From positions 60,651 to 124,650 of the forward strand of contig NZ_RKQN01000005.1 of NCBI RefSeq assembly GCF_003814555.1: 64,000 nt of DNA, written 5' to 3'. Position numbers and translations under genes: made by a program. The first letter of the stretch is position 1. Each line of letters starts with the position of its first letter. Shown piece after piece: positions 44,854 to 58,413 of this stretch. This DNA is from Vulcaniibacterium tengchongense. Its GTDB lineage: Bacteria; Pseudomonadota; Gammaproteobacteria; Xanthomonadales; Xanthomonadaceae. Below the pieces are notes generated by a model. That model did not search any database and was not told the DNA's origin. It saw only the letters and a list, made by a program, of their open reading frames with translations.

Positions 44854-45342
44854 TCACCCGATCGGTTCGAAGCGGTTGGCGGCGACGTTCTTGCGCACCT
44901 TGGCCGGGTCCCAGATGCGTCCGTTCATCGCGATGTACACGCCCGGTGGCAGCGACTGCACCGCGCCGACCGCGCAGCCGACGTTGAACTCGGCGTCCGA
45001 GCCGCGGAAGCGCGCCGGGCTCAGCGCGCCGGTCAGCACGATGGTCTTGTCCTTCAGCGAAGCCAGCACCCTGGCGGTCTCGACCATGGTGTCGGTGCCG
45101 TGGGTGACCAGCACGTGCCGCACCGGCTGCGCGGCGATGGTGGCGCGGATCAGCTCGCGGTCCTCGGCGGTGATGTGCAGCGAGTCCTTGCGCAGGATCG
45201 GGATCACCGTGAACTGGAAGCCCACGCCCAGCTCGCGCAGCATGCTGCCGATCTGCGGCTCGCCGATCTGGTAGTCCGACTTGTCGTCGAAGTAGATCTT
45301 GTCGATCGTGCCGCCGGTGGTGACGATGCAGAGCTGGTCCAT
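44854..45342 (-). CDS. Short asparaginase-like protein (N-terminal domain only)
   Basis: The 162-residue protein has the two threonine motifs of L-asparaginases, TTGGTIDKIYFD at the N-terminus and HVLVTHGTDTMVETA in the middle. It ends where the larger enzymes (about 330 residues) begin their second domain. A compact family of such short proteins exists, so it is probably intact rather than truncated. Since asparaginase active sites use both domains, activity cannot be assumed. It is the first gene of a unit with DUF488. Confidence 0.85.
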   Translation of the reverse strand: MDQLCIVTTGGTIDKIYFDDKSDYQIGEPQIGSMLRELGVGFQFTVIPILRKDSLHITAEDRELIRATIAAQPVRHVLVTHGTDTMVETARVLASLKDKTIVLTGALSPARFRGSDAEFNVGCAVGAVQSLPPGVYIAMNGRIWDPAKVRKNVAANRFEPIG

Positions 45343-45371
45343 CGCGGGAGCGAGATGCGGAAGTCGCCGGA

Positions 45372-45377
45372 ATTATA
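45372..45377 (-). promoter_or_regulatory. Candidate -10 element for the asparaginase-like gene
   Basis: A perfect TATAAT on the minus strand ends 29 nt before the ATG at 45342. No -35 match is seen. The remaining gap to 45609 (267 nt in all) holds no gene. Confidence 0.5.
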
Positions 45378-45609
45378 CGTTCGCGGCGTGCTTGCCGCGG
45401 TCCTGGCCGCGTGCGGGCCCTTCGCCGGCCGCGGATCGACGCGGGCGCGCGGGCAAGACGGGCGAAGCGGGCAGTCGGCGCCGCCGCCCTTGGGCGGGCG
45501 CGTCTGCGCGCCGCCGCAGCGCCGACGCCGCCACGAAATGCCGATCCGGGCGCATCGCGCACCCGCGCCGATCCGCGGCGCAAAACCGCTTCGCCTTGCG
45601 GAGCCGGCC

Positions 45610-48953
<3,344 letters not shown>

Positions 48954-49739
48954 TCACCCGGCGGCGCCGTCCCAGGCCGGAATCGGCTCCAGCACGCGAT
49001 AGCGCTCCTTGTGCGGCTTGCCGGGCAGCGGCTCGAGCCCGATCTCCTGCGGCGGCAGTTCGGTGTCGGGCAGGCGGTCGAGCAGGTCGCGGATCAGGGT
49101 CAGGCGGCCGCGCTTCTGGTCGTTGAAGTCGACCAGGGTCCACGGCGCGTACGGCGTGTGGGTGGCGCGCAGCATCGCCTCGCGGGCGCGGGTGTAGTCG
49201 GCGTAGCGCTGGCGCGCTTCCAGGTCCACCGGCGACAGCTTCCAGCGCTTGAGCGAATCCTCGAGCCGCTCGGCGAAGCGCTGCTCCTGTTTCGCCTGGT
49301 CGCAGCACAGCCAATACTTGAACAGCAGGACGCCGTCCTCGACCAGCATGCGCTCGAACAGCGGCGCCTGGCGCAGGAACAGGTCCACCTGCCCGGAGGT
49401 GGCGTAGCCCATCACCCGCTCGACGCCGGCGCGGTTGTACCAGCTGCGGTCGAACAGCACGATCTCGCCGGCCGCGGGCAGGTGCGGCACGTAGCGCTGG
49501 AAGTACCACTGCGTGCTCTCGCGTTCGCCCGGCTTGGGCAGGGCGACGACGCGGCACTGGCGCGGGTTGAGGTGCTCGGCGATCGCGCCGATCGCGCCGC
49601 CCTTGCCGGCGGTGTCGCGGCCCTCGAACAGCACCACCAGGCGCTTGCCGCGGTGGCGCAGCCAGCGCGCCATCGCCGCCAGCTCCAGCTGCAGCGGTTC
49701 GAGGCGGGCTTGGTAGTCCTTGCGCTTGAGCTTGCCCAT
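48954..49739 (-). CDS. ppk2: Polyphosphate kinase 2 family protein
   Basis: PPK2 enzymes use polyphosphate to phosphorylate nucleotides. The 261-residue single-domain protein has Walker [10 protein letters not shown] and Walker [20 protein letters not shown], with the lid region following. Length and the absence of a tandem copy fit class I-type enzymes, but the nucleotide preference is not decided. The ATG at 49739 begins [10 protein letters not shown]. It lies 24 nt after moaB on the same strand. Confidence 0.95.
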   Translation of the reverse strand: MGKLKRKDYQARLEPLQLELAAMARWLRHRGKRLVVLFEGRDTAGKGGAIGAIAEHLNPRQCRVVALPKPGERESTQWYFQRYVPHLPAAGEIVLFDRSWYNRAGVERVMGYATSGQVDLFLRQAPLFERMLVEDGVLLFKYWLCCDQAKQEQRFAERLEDSLKRWKLSPVDLEARQRYADYTRAREAMLRATHTPYAPWTLVDFNDQKRGRLTLIRDLLDRLPDTELPPQEIGLEPLPGKPHKERYRVLEPIPAWDGAAG

Positions 49740-49763
49740 GCGCGCTCCGTGGCGGGGGATCGG

Positions 49764-50285
49764 TCAACGTTCGCGCAGGCGCGGACGCAGCGTGGCGAGG
49801 TTGCACGGCCGCGTGCGCGCGTCCAGTTGGGCGCGGACGATCTTCTCCCAGGCGGTGCGGCAGGCCGAGGTCGAACCGGGCAGGGCGAACAGGAAGGTGC
49901 CGTTGGCCAGGCCGGCGAAGGCGCGCGACTGCAGCGCGCTGGTGCCGATCTCGTCGAAGCTGAGCGCGCGGAACAGCTCGCCGAAGCCGGGCATTTCCTT
50001 GTCCAGCAACGGCAGCAGCGCCTCGGGCGTGGAATCGCGGCCGGTGAAGCCGGTGCCGCCGGTGGCCAGGATGCCATCGACGGCGTCGTCGGCGATCCAG
50101 GCCGAGACCTGCGCGCGCAGCTTGTAGCGGTCGTCCGGCAGCAGGGCGCGCGCGTGCAGGCGATGGCCGGCTTCGGCCAGCGCGGCGGCGAGATAGTCGC
50201 CGGAGCTGTCGTCGGCGGGGGTGCGCGTGTCGGACACGGTCAGCACGCACAGGTTCAACGGGATGAAATCGCGTTCGGCGGTCAT
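49764..50285 (-). CDS. moaB: Molybdenum cofactor biosynthesis protein MoaB
   Basis: MoaB is a MogA-like molybdopterin adenylyltransferase-type protein. The 173 residues include [20 protein letters not shown] at the N-terminus and the catalytic-loop segment [20 protein letters not shown]. The late [17 protein letters not shown] is family typical. Other moa/mob genes are not in the window. The 343-nt gap upstream holds a dispersed repeat and no gene. Confidence 0.94.
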   Translation of the reverse strand: MTAERDFIPLNLCVLTVSDTRTPADDSSGDYLAAALAEAGHRLHARALLPDDRYKLRAQVSAWIADDAVDGILATGGTGFTGRDSTPEALLPLLDKEMPGFGELFRALSFDEIGTSALQSRAFAGLANGTFLFALPGSTSACRTAWEKIVRAQLDARTRPCNLATLRPRLRER

Positions 50286-50398
50286 GCGGGCAGGTTAGCG
50301 CATGGCCGGTGCGGTCGCCGCATCGCGCTCGCGGCGCGCGCCGGCGCGCTGCGGTTTTCCTGTCTCCGTTCGCCGGCGGCAGCGCGTCGCCGCGCATG

Positions 50399-50446
50399 GG
50401 CCTGCGCGATACGCCGTGGACACGTCCCCGCGGGGCGTTCGGCGGC
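50399..50446 (+). repeat. Dispersed intergenic repeat, copy 3 (gap 50286-50628)
   Basis: The first 28 nt match 22 positions of 2223-2250 read on the plus strand, and the CGGCGGC arm is kept at the end with one base less in between. It also shares an ACGCCGTG core with the copy at 20315-20363 (inverted). Nothing else is recognised in the 343-nt gap. Confidence 0.55.
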
Positions 50447-50628
50447 GTGGTTGCGGCCGAAGGCCGCGCGAGCCATGCCGCGCCTGCGATGCGGCGGGTC
50501 GGCGAAAGGCAAGAGCACCGCGCGCCGGGAACGCCGGGCCGGGCGGCGGCGGTATCCGGCCGCTTGGCCGCGGCCTTGCCACGATCCTTCCGCGCCGGCC
50601 GCGTCGCGCAGGGCCGGCGCGTGCGGCG

Positions 50629-52344
50629 TCACTGCGTCGCCTGCGACCGCCGGCCTTCGCGATGGGCCCGCGCCAGCCGCGCGACGATCGCGGCGAAGTC
50701 GGCCGCGAAGCCGTCCATGTCGAACAGGCCGCTGGCGCGGCGCCGTGCCGCCAGTTCCGCGCGCAGCCCGGCGAGCGCCTGCGGGTCGCGGCCGAGCTCG
50801 GCCGCGCGCGCGACGAAGGCCGCGTCGTCGGCGACGTTCATCGCCGCCAGGCCGAGATGGTGGTTGAGGCTGCCGGCGACGCGCGCGGCGAAGGTCCCGC
50901 CGGGACGGGTCAGCACCGGGCAGCCGGCCCACAGCGCGTCGGACGCGGTGGTATGCGCGTTGTACGGCTCGGTGTCGAGGAACAGATCGGCGTGGCGCAG
51001 CCGCGCCAGGTAGTCGGCGTGCGGCTGCTTGGGCATGAAGATCAAGCGCTGCGGATCCACGCCCTGCGCCTGCGCGAACGCGCGCAGGCGGTCGTCGGCG
51101 CGGCCGGGGCCGCAGAGCAGCCACAGCACCGAGCCCGGCACCTCGCGCAGCACCGCCAGCGCGCGCGCCATGCTGCGAGGGTTGAGCTTGTAGCTGTTGT
51201 TGAAGCAGCAGAACACCACGCCGCGCGCGGGCAGGCCGCAGGCCTCGCGCGGCGGCGCCGGCGGCACCTCGCGCGCGGTGTCGGAGGGCTGGAAGCAGCG
51301 CGGCAGGCGCAGCACGGTCTCGCTGAAGCCCGCTTCCAGCGCCGGCGGCAGCACGAACGCATCGGCCAGCACGTAGTCGATCCACGGCGCGCCCGAGGTG
51401 CCCGGGTAGGCCAGCCAGTTGACCTGCACCGGCGCCGGCCGCATCGCCAGCGCCTCCGGCGCGCCGCCGCCGCCCCAGCCGCGCAGGTCGAACAGCACCT
51501 CGATGCCGGCATCGCGGATCGCCTGCGCGATCTGCCGGTGCGGGCGCAAGGCGAGGTCGTGCAGCGCGTGCGCGGCGGCGTGCAGGCGGCGGCGGATCGC
51601 ACTGCCGTCGTCGCGGTTCAGCGCGAACAGATGCGTTTCCAGTCGTGGGTGCGCGGCCCGCAGCGCCTCGAACAGGGCGACCGTGAGCAGCCCGGTCGGG
51701 TGCGCGCCGAAGCCGTTGGACAGGAAACCGACGCGCACCGGCGCATCGGGCGCCGGCGCCGCCGGCGGCGGCAGCGGCCGCACCGTCCGCGCCAGTTGCA
51801 GGGCCCGCCGCCGCGCGCAGCGCAACTGCTCGGCCGCGCTCGCGTCCTCGCTCAGGAACGCGAACGGTTCGACCGCGGCGGTGCCGGCGTTCACCGCCTC
51901 GCGCACCTGGCGCGCCAGCGGGTCCAGCCCGCGCCAGTCGCAGAGCTTGCGGCGCCAGGCGAGCAGGTAGGCGGCGATCTGCGGTTCCCGCGGCGCCAGC
52001 GCGTGCGCATGCGCGTAGGCCTCGGCGGCGGCCTCGGCCTCGCCCGCGTCCTCGAGCGCATGCCCCAGCCAGACCGCGATGCCGGGATGGCGCGGCGCAT
52101 TCGCCGCGGCCTGGCGCAGGCTCGCCACCGCGTCGTGGCGGCGGCCCTGCATCCACTGCGCGCGGCCGAGCCGCGCCAGCGCTTCCGGATGCCCCGGGCG
52201 CAGCGCCAGCGCGCGCCGCGCCGCGGCTTCGCCCGCGACCGCGTCGCCGCCGTCGAGCTCGGCCTCGGCGAGCAGGATCCAGGCCAGCGCGTCGTGCGGC
52301 TGGCGCTGCGCCGCGGCGCGGGCGGCGGCGCGCGGATCGTTCAT
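50629..52344 (-). CDS. TPR and GT41-like (O-GlcNAc transferase family) glycosyltransferase
   Basis: The 571-residue protein has N-terminal tetratricopeptide helices (about 1-130) and a C-terminal domain of the O-GlcNAc transferase / SPINDLY type (about 195-565). Landmarks are VRVGFLSNGFGAHPTG, VNWLAYPGTSGAPWIDYVLAD, the UDP-site segment FCCFNNSYKLNPRSM, and DLFLDTEPYNAHTTASDALW. Bacterial homologues glycosylate proteins, among them adhesins and flagellar proteins, but the acceptor here is unknown. It overlaps the upstream GNAT-GGCT gene by 4 nt. Confidence 0.93.
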   Translation of the reverse strand: MNDPRAAARAAAQRQPHDALAWILLAEAELDGGDAVAGEAAARRALALRPGHPEALARLGRAQWMQGRRHDAVASLRQAAANAPRHPGIAVWLGHALEDAGEAEAAAEAYAHAHALAPREPQIAAYLLAWRRKLCDWRGLDPLARQVREAVNAGTAAVEPFAFLSEDASAAEQLRCARRRALQLARTVRPLPPPAAPAPDAPVRVGFLSNGFGAHPTGLLTVALFEALRAAHPRLETHLFALNRDDGSAIRRRLHAAAHALHDLALRPHRQIAQAIRDAGIEVLFDLRGWGGGGAPEALAMRPAPVQVNWLAYPGTSGAPWIDYVLADAFVLPPALEAGFSETVLRLPRCFQPSDTAREVPPAPPREACGLPARGVVFCCFNNSYKLNPRSMARALAVLREVPGSVLWLLCGPGRADDRLRAFAQAQGVDPQRLIFMPKQPHADYLARLRHADLFLDTEPYNAHTTASDALWAGCPVLTRPGGTFAARVAGSLNHHLGLAAMNVADDAAFVARAAELGRDPQALAGLRAELAARRRASGLFDMDGFAADFAAIVARLARAHREGRRSQATQ

Positions 52345-53153
52345 CCCGCCCGCGCTCCGACGTACAGCCAGGCTTCGGCGCCGGAGGCCAGCCGCACGCG
52401 CACGCGGCGGTAGTCGCCGGCCTCGTATTCGTCGGCGCGGGCGAGTTCGACCGCGCCGACGCGGAACAGCGTGCCAGGCACGCGGTCGGCGGGGTCGCCG
52501 CTGGCGCGCGCCACCGGGTGACGCACCACGCCGCGGGTCTCGACCGCGGCCGGGTCGCGTTCCCCGAGCCAGTCGAGACGGTAGCCGGTCAGCGCGTCGG
52601 CGCTGCCGTGCAGCGCGCGGCCGAACAGGCGCCGCTGCACGGCCTCGTCCTGCAGGGCGCCGTAGGAGAACAGCGCCTCGCCGGCTTCCGCGGGCTCCGC
52701 GGCGGCCGGCGCGAAGCTCAGCGCGTACCACTGCGTCTCGCTCTCCTCCCAACCGGCGGCGCGGTACAGCGCGCGCGCGGCGGCGTTGTCGCGCGCGGTC
52801 TCCAGTGCGATGCCGACCGCGCCCTCGCCGCGGGCGAACCCGGCCGCCGCATCGAGCAGCGCGCGGGCGACGCCGCCGCGGCGCGCCTCGGCGGCGACGT
52901 AGAGATCGTTGAGGATCCACAGCCGCCCGGCACGCACCGAGGAGAACGTCGGATACAGCTGGACGAAGCCGATCGCGGCGCCGCCGCGCTCGGCCAGCAG
53001 CGCCACCGACTCGCCGCGCTGCAGGCGCTCGCGCAGGAAGCCGCGGGCGCGCCCGGGGTCGCTCGGCTGGCCGTAGAACGCGCGGTAGGCGTCGAACAGC
53101 GGCACGAGCGCGTCCAGGTCGTCGGGCGCGGCGCGGCGGATCGTCAGCGGCAT
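52341..53153 (-). CDS. Fusion of GNAT acetyltransferase and gamma-glutamylcyclotransferase-like domains
   Basis: The 270-residue protein has two parts. Residues 1-145 are a GNAT domain, MPLTIRRAAPDDLDALVPLF, with LNDLYVAAEARRGGVARALL containing the acetyl-CoA loop. Residues about 160-268 are a GGCT/AIG2-like domain with the YGxL motif in LFSYGALQDE (164-167) and a candidate catalytic Glu in DEYEAGDYRR (about 242-244). The joint is an Ala/Glu-rich linker (147-160). It is downstream of prfA by 184 nt and coupled to the GT41-like gene. Substrates are unknown. Confidence 0.85.
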   Translation of the reverse strand: MPLTIRRAAPDDLDALVPLFDAYRAFYGQPSDPGRARGFLRERLQRGESVALLAERGGAAIGFVQLYPTFSSVRAGRLWILNDLYVAAEARRGGVARALLDAAAGFARGEGAVGIALETARDNAAARALYRAAGWEESETQWYALSFAPAAAEPAEAGEALFSYGALQDEAVQRRLFGRALHGSADALTGYRLDWLGERDPAAVETRGVVRHPVARASGDPADRVPGTLFRVGAVELARADEYEAGDYRRVRVRLASGAEAWLYVGARAG

Positions 53154-53337
53154 GGCGGCCTCCGGAAGGCGAGCGGCCATTCTGGCATCGCGACGAAGCC
53201 GCCGACAGCGCCGCGATGGCTCCGTCGGCGGCGCGGTTTTCGCGCGCCGCCGTTCGCGCCTCCGCGTCCAGCGGCGCGGCCCGGGTCCTCTTCGCTCGTT
53301 CTCGGGCCCGCGGCGTTCGCCGGGCGGCGATCGCCGC

Positions 53338-54423
53338 TCATGTCTGCGCGGTCAGCCGCGCCAGTTCGTCGGCCTGGTGCTCCTGCTGCAGGCGTTCGAC
53401 CAGCGGGTCGAGATCGCCTTCGAGGATGTGGGGCAGGTCGTACAGGGTCAGGCCTTCGACGCGGTGGTCGGTGATCCGGCCCTGCGGGAAGTTGTAGGTG
53501 CGGATGCGCTGGCTGCGGTCGCCGCTGCCGACCTGCAGCTTGCGCGTGGCCGCGGTCGCGGCCGCGGCCTTCGCCGCCTGCGCCTCGGCCAGCATCGCCG
53601 CCAGGCGCTTCATCGCCTTGTCGCGGTTGGCGTGCTGGCTGCGCTCGGTCTGGCTCTCGACCACGATGCCGCTGGGCAGGTGGGTGATGCGGATCGCCGA
53701 TTCGGTCTTGTTGACGTGCTGGCCGCCGGCGCCGCTGGAACGGAAGGTGTCGATCTTCAGCTCGGCGGGATTGATCTCGATCGGTTCGCCATCCGGCTCC
53801 ACCGGAATGATCGCCACCGTCGCCGCCGAGGTGTGGATGCGCCCCTGCGACTCGGTCTCCGGCACGCGCTGCACGCGGTGGGTGCCGGACTCGAACTTGA
53901 GCCGCGAGTACGCGCCGCGGCCCTCGACGCGGGCGATGATCTCCTTGTAGCCGCCGTGCTCGCCGGGGTTGGCCGATTCGACCTCGACCTTCCAGCCGCG
54001 CCGCTCGGCGTAGCGCACGTACATGCGGAACAGGTCGCCGGCGAAGATCGCCGCCTCGTCGCCGCCGGTGCCGGCGCGCACCTCCAGGTACAGGTCGCCT
54101 CCGTCGCGCGGGTCCCTGGGGATCAGGTGCGCGAGCAGCTCCGCTTCCAGCCGCTCCAGGCGCCGCTTCGCGTCGGCGATTTCCTCCTCGGCCAGCCCGG
54201 CCAGTTCCGGGTCGCCGCGCATCGACTCGGCCGCGGCGAGGTCCTGGCGCGCCTGCGCTTCGGCGCGCAGCGCCGCGGCCACCGGTTCGAGCTGGGCGAA
54301 CTCGCGCGAGAGCTTGCCGAAGCGCTCGGCGTCGGCGCCGATGTCCGGGTCGGCGAGCAGGCGTTCGAGTTCTTCGCGGCGCTCGGCGAGCGCTTCCAGT
54401 TTGCGGCGCAGGGTCGGGGTCAT
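53338..54423 (-). CDS. prfA: Peptide chain release factor 1
   Basis: RF1 recognises UAA and UAG stop codons and triggers peptide release. The 361-residue protein has the catalytic GGQ in [18 protein letters not shown] and the codon-reading PxT motif as PET in RVPETESQG. The N-terminal coiled coil and C-terminal helices are of usual length. The gene follows hemA by 54 nt. The methyltransferase for its GGQ, PrmC, is encoded elsewhere in the window. Confidence 0.97.
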   Translation of the reverse strand: MTPTLRRKLEALAERREELERLLADPDIGADAERFGKLSREFAQLEPVAAALRAEAQARQDLAAAESMRGDPELAGLAEEEIADAKRRLERLEAELLAHLIPRDPRDGGDLYLEVRAGTGGDEAAIFAGDLFRMYVRYAERRGWKVEVESANPGEHGGYKEIIARVEGRGAYSRLKFESGTHRVQRVPETESQGRIHTSAATVAIIPVEPDGEPIEINPAELKIDTFRSSGAGGQHVNKTESAIRITHLPSGIVVESQTERSQHANRDKAMKRLAAMLAEAQAAKAAAATAATRKLQVGSGDRSQRIRTYNFPQGRITDHRVEGLTLYDLPHILEGDLDPLVERLQQEHQADELARLTAQT

Positions 54424-54477
54424 GGCAGAGGAACGGGCAGGGGGGCGGGAAACGAGGGACGCGGCGGATGGGCGTCG

Positions 54478-55764
54478 CTAAGCCTCGCGCTCCCCGTCGC
54501 TCCGCACGCGTTCCTCGCTCTCCGGGAAGAGCTTGCCGGCCGCGCGCGCCAGTTCGGCGTCGCCGGTCAGCGCGGCCTCGCGCAGCGCCACCGTCGGCGC
54601 GTGCAGCAGGCGGTTGGTCAGGGTATGGGCGAGCAGCTGCAGCACCTGCTCCGGGTCGCCGCCGGCGGCGAGCTGCTGGCGTGCCCGCGCCAGGGCCTCG
54701 GCCTTGGCGTGCTCGCCGTGCGCGCGCAGGCGCTTGAGCGGTTCGATCCGCGCCGTCGCCGCCATCTGCTCGGTGAAGCGCGCGACCTGCAGTTCGATGA
54801 TCGCCTCCGCCTCGGTCGCGGCCTCGCGCCGGCTGCGGCGGTTGTCCTCGATCGCCCGTTCCAGGTCGTCGACCGTGTAGAGGAAGACGTCGCGCAGCGC
54901 CGCGGCGGCCGGGTCGATGTCGCGCGGCACCGCCAGGTCGACCAGCAGCATCGGCCGGTGCTTGCGCGCGGCCAGCGCGGCGGCGACCTGCGCCGCGCGC
55001 AGGACCGGCTCGCGGCTGGCGGTGGCCGAGATCACCACGTCGGCCTCGGCCAGGTGCTTGTCGAGATCGCCCAGCGGCAGGGCGTAGCCGCCGTGGCGGC
55101 CGGCGAGGTCCTGGGCGTGGGCGAGGGTGCGGTTGGCGACCAGCAGGCGCTTGGCGCGGGCCTGCGCCAGGTGCCGCGCCGCCAGCTCGATGGTCTCGCC
55201 GGCGCCGATCAGCAACACGCAGGCCTCGTCCAGGCGCGCGAACGATTCCTGCGCCAGGCGCACCGCCGCCGAAGCCACCGATACCGGGTTGGCGCCGATG
55301 CGGGTGTCGGTGCGCGCGCGCTTGGCGGTGGAGAAGGCGTGCTGGAACAGCCGGTCCAGGCGCGTGCCCAGCGTGCCGGCGGCGCGGGCCGCGGCCCAGG
55401 CGTCCTTGACCTGGCCGAGGATCTGCGGCTCGCCCAGCACCAGCGAATCCAGCCCGGTGGCGACGCGGAACAGGTGCCGCACCGCGTCCGCGTCGCGGTG
55501 CCGGTACAGGTAGTCGTGCAGCGCGCGGTCGGCGGCGGCCGGTTCCGGGTGGCGGGCCAGCCAGTCGGCGAGCGCGTCCTCGTCCTCGGCGACCGCGTAC
55601 ACCTCGGTGCGGTTGCAGGTCGACAGCAGCGCGGCCTCGCTCACGCCCGGCAGCGACCGCAGCGACAGCAGCGCGGTCGCGACCGCGTCGCCGGAAAAGG
55701 CGACGCGCTCGCGCAGTTCGACCGGCGCGGTCTGGTGGTTGATGCCGAGGACGAACAGGCTCAT
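54478..55764 (-). CDS. hemA: Glutamyl-tRNA reductase
   Basis: HemA reduces glutamyl-tRNA to glutamate semialdehyde, the first step of C5-pathway tetrapyrrole synthesis. The 428-residue protein begins [19 protein letters not shown] and has the nucleophile C50 in [12 protein letters not shown]. The NADPH-binding segment is [17 protein letters not shown], and [11 protein letters not shown] is conserved. A C-terminal dimerisation domain completes the usual length. It is divergent from the TPR-lolB-ispE series, the common gammaproteobacterial arrangement. Confidence 0.97.
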   Translation of the reverse strand: MSLFVLGINHQTAPVELRERVAFSGDAVATALLSLRSLPGVSEAALLSTCNRTEVYAVAEDEDALADWLARHPEPAAADRALHDYLYRHRDADAVRHLFRVATGLDSLVLGEPQILGQVKDAWAAARAAGTLGTRLDRLFQHAFSTAKRARTDTRIGANPVSVASAAVRLAQESFARLDEACVLLIGAGETIELAARHLAQARAKRLLVANRTLAHAQDLAGRHGGYALPLGDLDKHLAEADVVISATASREPVLRAAQVAAALAARKHRPMLLVDLAVPRDIDPAAAALRDVFLYTVDDLERAIEDNRRSRREAATEAEAIIELQVARFTEQMAATARIEPLKRLRAHGEHAKAEALARARQQLAAGGDPEQVLQLLAHTLTNRLLHAPTVALREAALTGDAELARAAGKLFPESEERVRSDGEREA

Positions 55765-55945
55765 CGACGCCGGGACTCTACGTTCAGGTGCTTGCGCTAA
55801 GCTGCTGGCTACCGGAGCCCGCCATTCTACCGGCCAGGCTCCCGGCGGGCTCGCATCGACGGCGTCGGCAGCGCCGACGCTCCGTTCCACCGCGGTCCGT
55901 CTCGACGTCCACGCCACAGGTTCTCCCTCTGCAGCGGCACCGCCT

Positions 55946-57658
55946 TTGAACGGATCGATCCACGTCAACTCGCCCCGACCGGCGCCCGGCCCGCTCGGGC
56001 GCGCGCTCGGCCTGATGCTTGCCGCGGCGCTGAGCGGCCCGCTCGCGGCGGCAACCCCGCGCCCGGCGCCGGCCGATCCGGTCGGCGCTGCGCTGGAGCC
56101 GCTGCTGGCCGGCGAATTCGCGCTCCAGGCCGGGCGCCTGGACGAGGCCGCCGCCAGCTACCTGCAGGCCGCGCGCGCGGCCGGCGACGTCGCGCTGGCC
56201 GAGCGCGCCACCCGCATCGCCCTGCTGGCCAAGGACGACAGGCGCGCGGGCGAAGCGCTGGCGCTGTGGCGCGCGCAGGGCGGGCAGGGCCTGGGCCTGG
56301 CCGCGGCCGAGGCGGTGCTGGCGCTGCGCCGCGACGACGAGCGCGCCGCGCGCCGCCATCTTCGCCAGTTGCTCAGCGCGCCCGGGGACGCGGGCTGGCG
56401 CCAGGCCCTGGGCGTGCTCGGCGCCGGCGCGCGCGATCCGCAGCAGGCCGCCCGCCTGCTGGAGCGCTTGCTCGACGACGATGCGGTCCCGAACAAGCTG
56501 CCCGCGTGGCTCGCGTTCGGCGGCTTGGCGCAGGGCCTGGAGCAGCCGGAGCTGGTCGAGCGCATCGTCGCCGAGGTCGTGCGCCGCTTCCCCGGCGAGC
56601 CGCGGGTCGGCCTGCTGCGCGCCAGCCAGTTGCGCGACGGCGGCGATGCCGACGGCGCCCGTGCGATCCTCGCCGATCTGGCCGCGCGTGCCGGCGGCGA
56701 CGCCGAGCTGCGCCGGGCCCTCGCCGACGAATACCGGCGCCTGGGCGACTACGCCGCCGCCGAGCGCGCGCTCGCCGCCGGGCCGCAGGACGACGAGGTC
56801 TACGCGCTGCGCGCCGCCCTGCTGGCCCAGGCGGACGACAAGCCGGCGCTGACGCGGCTGTACGAGGAACTGCGCACCGGTGCGGACAAGCCGGATCCGC
56901 AGCGGCGGCTGCTGCTCGGCCAACTGGCCGAGTTCCTCGACCGTTTCGACGAAGCGCTGGACTGGTACCGGGGCGTGCCCGGCGGCCCGCAGCGCTGGAC
57001 CGCGCGCCTGCGCAGCGCCAACGTGCTGCACGAGCTCGACCGCCGCGACGAAGCCTACCGCGCCGTGGCCGAGCTGCAGGGCGACGCCGCCGCGCCCGAC
57101 GAGGCGCGCCGCGACGCCCATCTGCTCGAGGCGGCGCTGCGCGAGGAGGACGGAGATGCGGCCGGCGAGCTGGAGGCCTTCGCCCGCGGCCTCGCCGCGT
57201 TCCCGGACGACGCCGAGATCCTCTACGCCCGCGCCCTGAGCTGGGAGCGCCGCGACGACATCCCGCGCGCCGAAGCCGACCTGCGCCGGATCCTGGTCGC
57301 CGAACCCGACAACGTCGCCGCCCTCAACGCCCTCGGCTACACCCTGGCCGACCGCACCACCCGCTACCGCGAGGCGCTGCAGCTGATCGAGCGCGCCCGC
57401 ACCGCCGAGCCGGACAACCCCGCGATCATCGACAGCTACGGCTGGGTGCTGTACCGCCTCGGCCGCAAGGAGGAGGCGCTGGTCGAGCTGCGCCGCGCGC
57501 TGACCCTGCAGAAGGACGCCGAGATCGCCGCGCACCTGGCCGAAGTGCTGTGGGAACTCGGCCGCAAGGACGAGGCGCGCAAGTACTTCGACCAGGCGCG
57601 CAAGCTCGATCCCGACAACCGCGCGCTGAAGCGCGCGCTGGAGAGGGCCGGCGCATGA
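55946..57658 (+). CDS. Exported tetratricopeptide repeat protein (start uncertain)
   Basis: The protein has a signal peptide ([20 protein letters not shown]) and repeated TPR units, most clearly [40 protein letters not shown] and [20 protein letters not shown]. It is predicted periplasmic. The start is placed at TTG 55946 (570 residues), giving a full signal peptide with an arginine; an ATG at 56015 (547 residues) would leave a short, uncharged N-terminus. It precedes lolB, and TPR proteins in this position are common in Xanthomonadaceae, but the function is not known. Confidence 0.8.
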   Translation: MNGSIHVNSPRPAPGPLGRALGLMLAAALSGPLAAATPRPAPADPVGAALEPLLAGEFALQAGRLDEAAASYLQAARAAGDVALAERATRIALLAKDDRRAGEALALWRAQGGQGLGLAAAEAVLALRRDDERAARRHLRQLLSAPGDAGWRQALGVLGAGARDPQQAARLLERLLDDDAVPNKLPAWLAFGGLAQGLEQPELVERIVAEVVRRFPGEPRVGLLRASQLRDGGDADGARAILADLAARAGGDAELRRALADEYRRLGDYAAAERALAAGPQDDEVYALRAALLAQADDKPALTRLYEELRTGADKPDPQRRLLLGQLAEFLDRFDEALDWYRGVPGGPQRWTARLRSANVLHELDRRDEAYRAVAELQGDAAAPDEARRDAHLLEAALREEDGDAAGELEAFARGLAAFPDDAEILYARALSWERRDDIPRAEADLRRILVAEPDNVAALNALGYTLADRTTRYREALQLIERARTAEPDNPAIIDSYGWVLYRLGRKEEALVELRRALTLQKDAEIAAHLAEVLWELGRKDEARKYFDQARKLDPDNRALKRALERAGA

Positions 57659-57789
57659 GGCGGGGCATGGCATGGGCGGCCCTCTTCCGCGGGGGCGTGG
57701 GGCAGCGCACGGCCCCGGCCGGGGCGCCTCCTCTGCTGGCCGGACCGCATCCGCGCCGGCGGAACCCGGCGGGCCCGGGCACCGCGCGC

Positions 57790-58413
57790 ATGCTGCGCGC
57801 GGCGCCATCGCTGGCGGCCGCCGCCGCGTTGCTGCTGGCCGGCTGTACCGCGCAGCCCGTGCGCGCGCCGGCGCCGGCGGCGGCCGACCCCGCCCGCGCC
57901 CAGGCCGAAGCGCGGCAACGCGCCGGGCTGCGCGACTGGACCCTGGCCGGGCGCATCGCCGCCTCCAACGGCCGCCAGGGCGGCAGCGGCCGCATCGACT
58001 GGCGGCAGCGCGGCGCCGCGTATTCGATCTCGGTCAGCGCCCCGGTCACCCGGCAGAGCTGGCGCCTGAGCGGCGACGCCGCCGGCGCGCGCCTCGAGGG
58101 CCTGGAGGGCGGGCCGCGCGAGAGCGCCGACGTCGAGGCGCTGCTGTACCAAGCGACCGGCTGGAACGTGCCGGTGCGCGCGCTCGCGGACTGGGTGCGC
58201 GGGATCGGCGCGCCCGCGCTCGGCCCGGCCGAACTGGCCTACGGCGCCGACGGCCTGCCGGCGCGGCTGCGCCAGGACGGCTGGACCATCGACTACCGCA
58301 ACTGGCGCCCGGTCGCGGGCGGGCCGGTCCTGCCGGGGCGGGTCGAGGCGGTCCGCGGCGAGGCCAAGGTGCGCCTGGTCGTCGACGCCTGGACGCTGGG
58401 CGAGGGCGAATGA
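57790..58413 (+). CDS. lolB: Outer-membrane lipoprotein LolB
   Basis: LolB receives lipoproteins from LolA and inserts them in the outer membrane. The 207-residue precursor has a lipoprotein signal [19 protein letters not shown] with Cys19. The mature part shows [20 protein letters not shown] and the core RIDWRQRG, with [20 protein letters not shown] in the middle. The ATG at 57790 is chosen because it begins exactly at a canonical lipoprotein signal; an ATG at 57655 overlapping the TPR stop would add 45 residues before it. It overlaps ispE by 4 nt. Confidence 0.92.
   Translation: MLRAAPSLAAAAALLLAGCTAQPVRAPAPAAADPARAQAEARQRAGLRDWTLAGRIAASNGRQGGSGRIDWRQRGAAYSISVSAPVTRQSWRLSGDAAGARLEGLEGGPRESADVEALLYQATGWNVPVRALADWVRGIGAPALGPAELAYGADGLPARLRQDGWTIDYRNWRPVAGGPVLPGRVEAVRGEAKVRLVVDAWTLGEGE

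Noticed and set aside
44854..45342. Asparaginase pseudogene
   Set aside because: The frame, start, promoter and both motifs are intact, and short family members are known, so truncation is not required.
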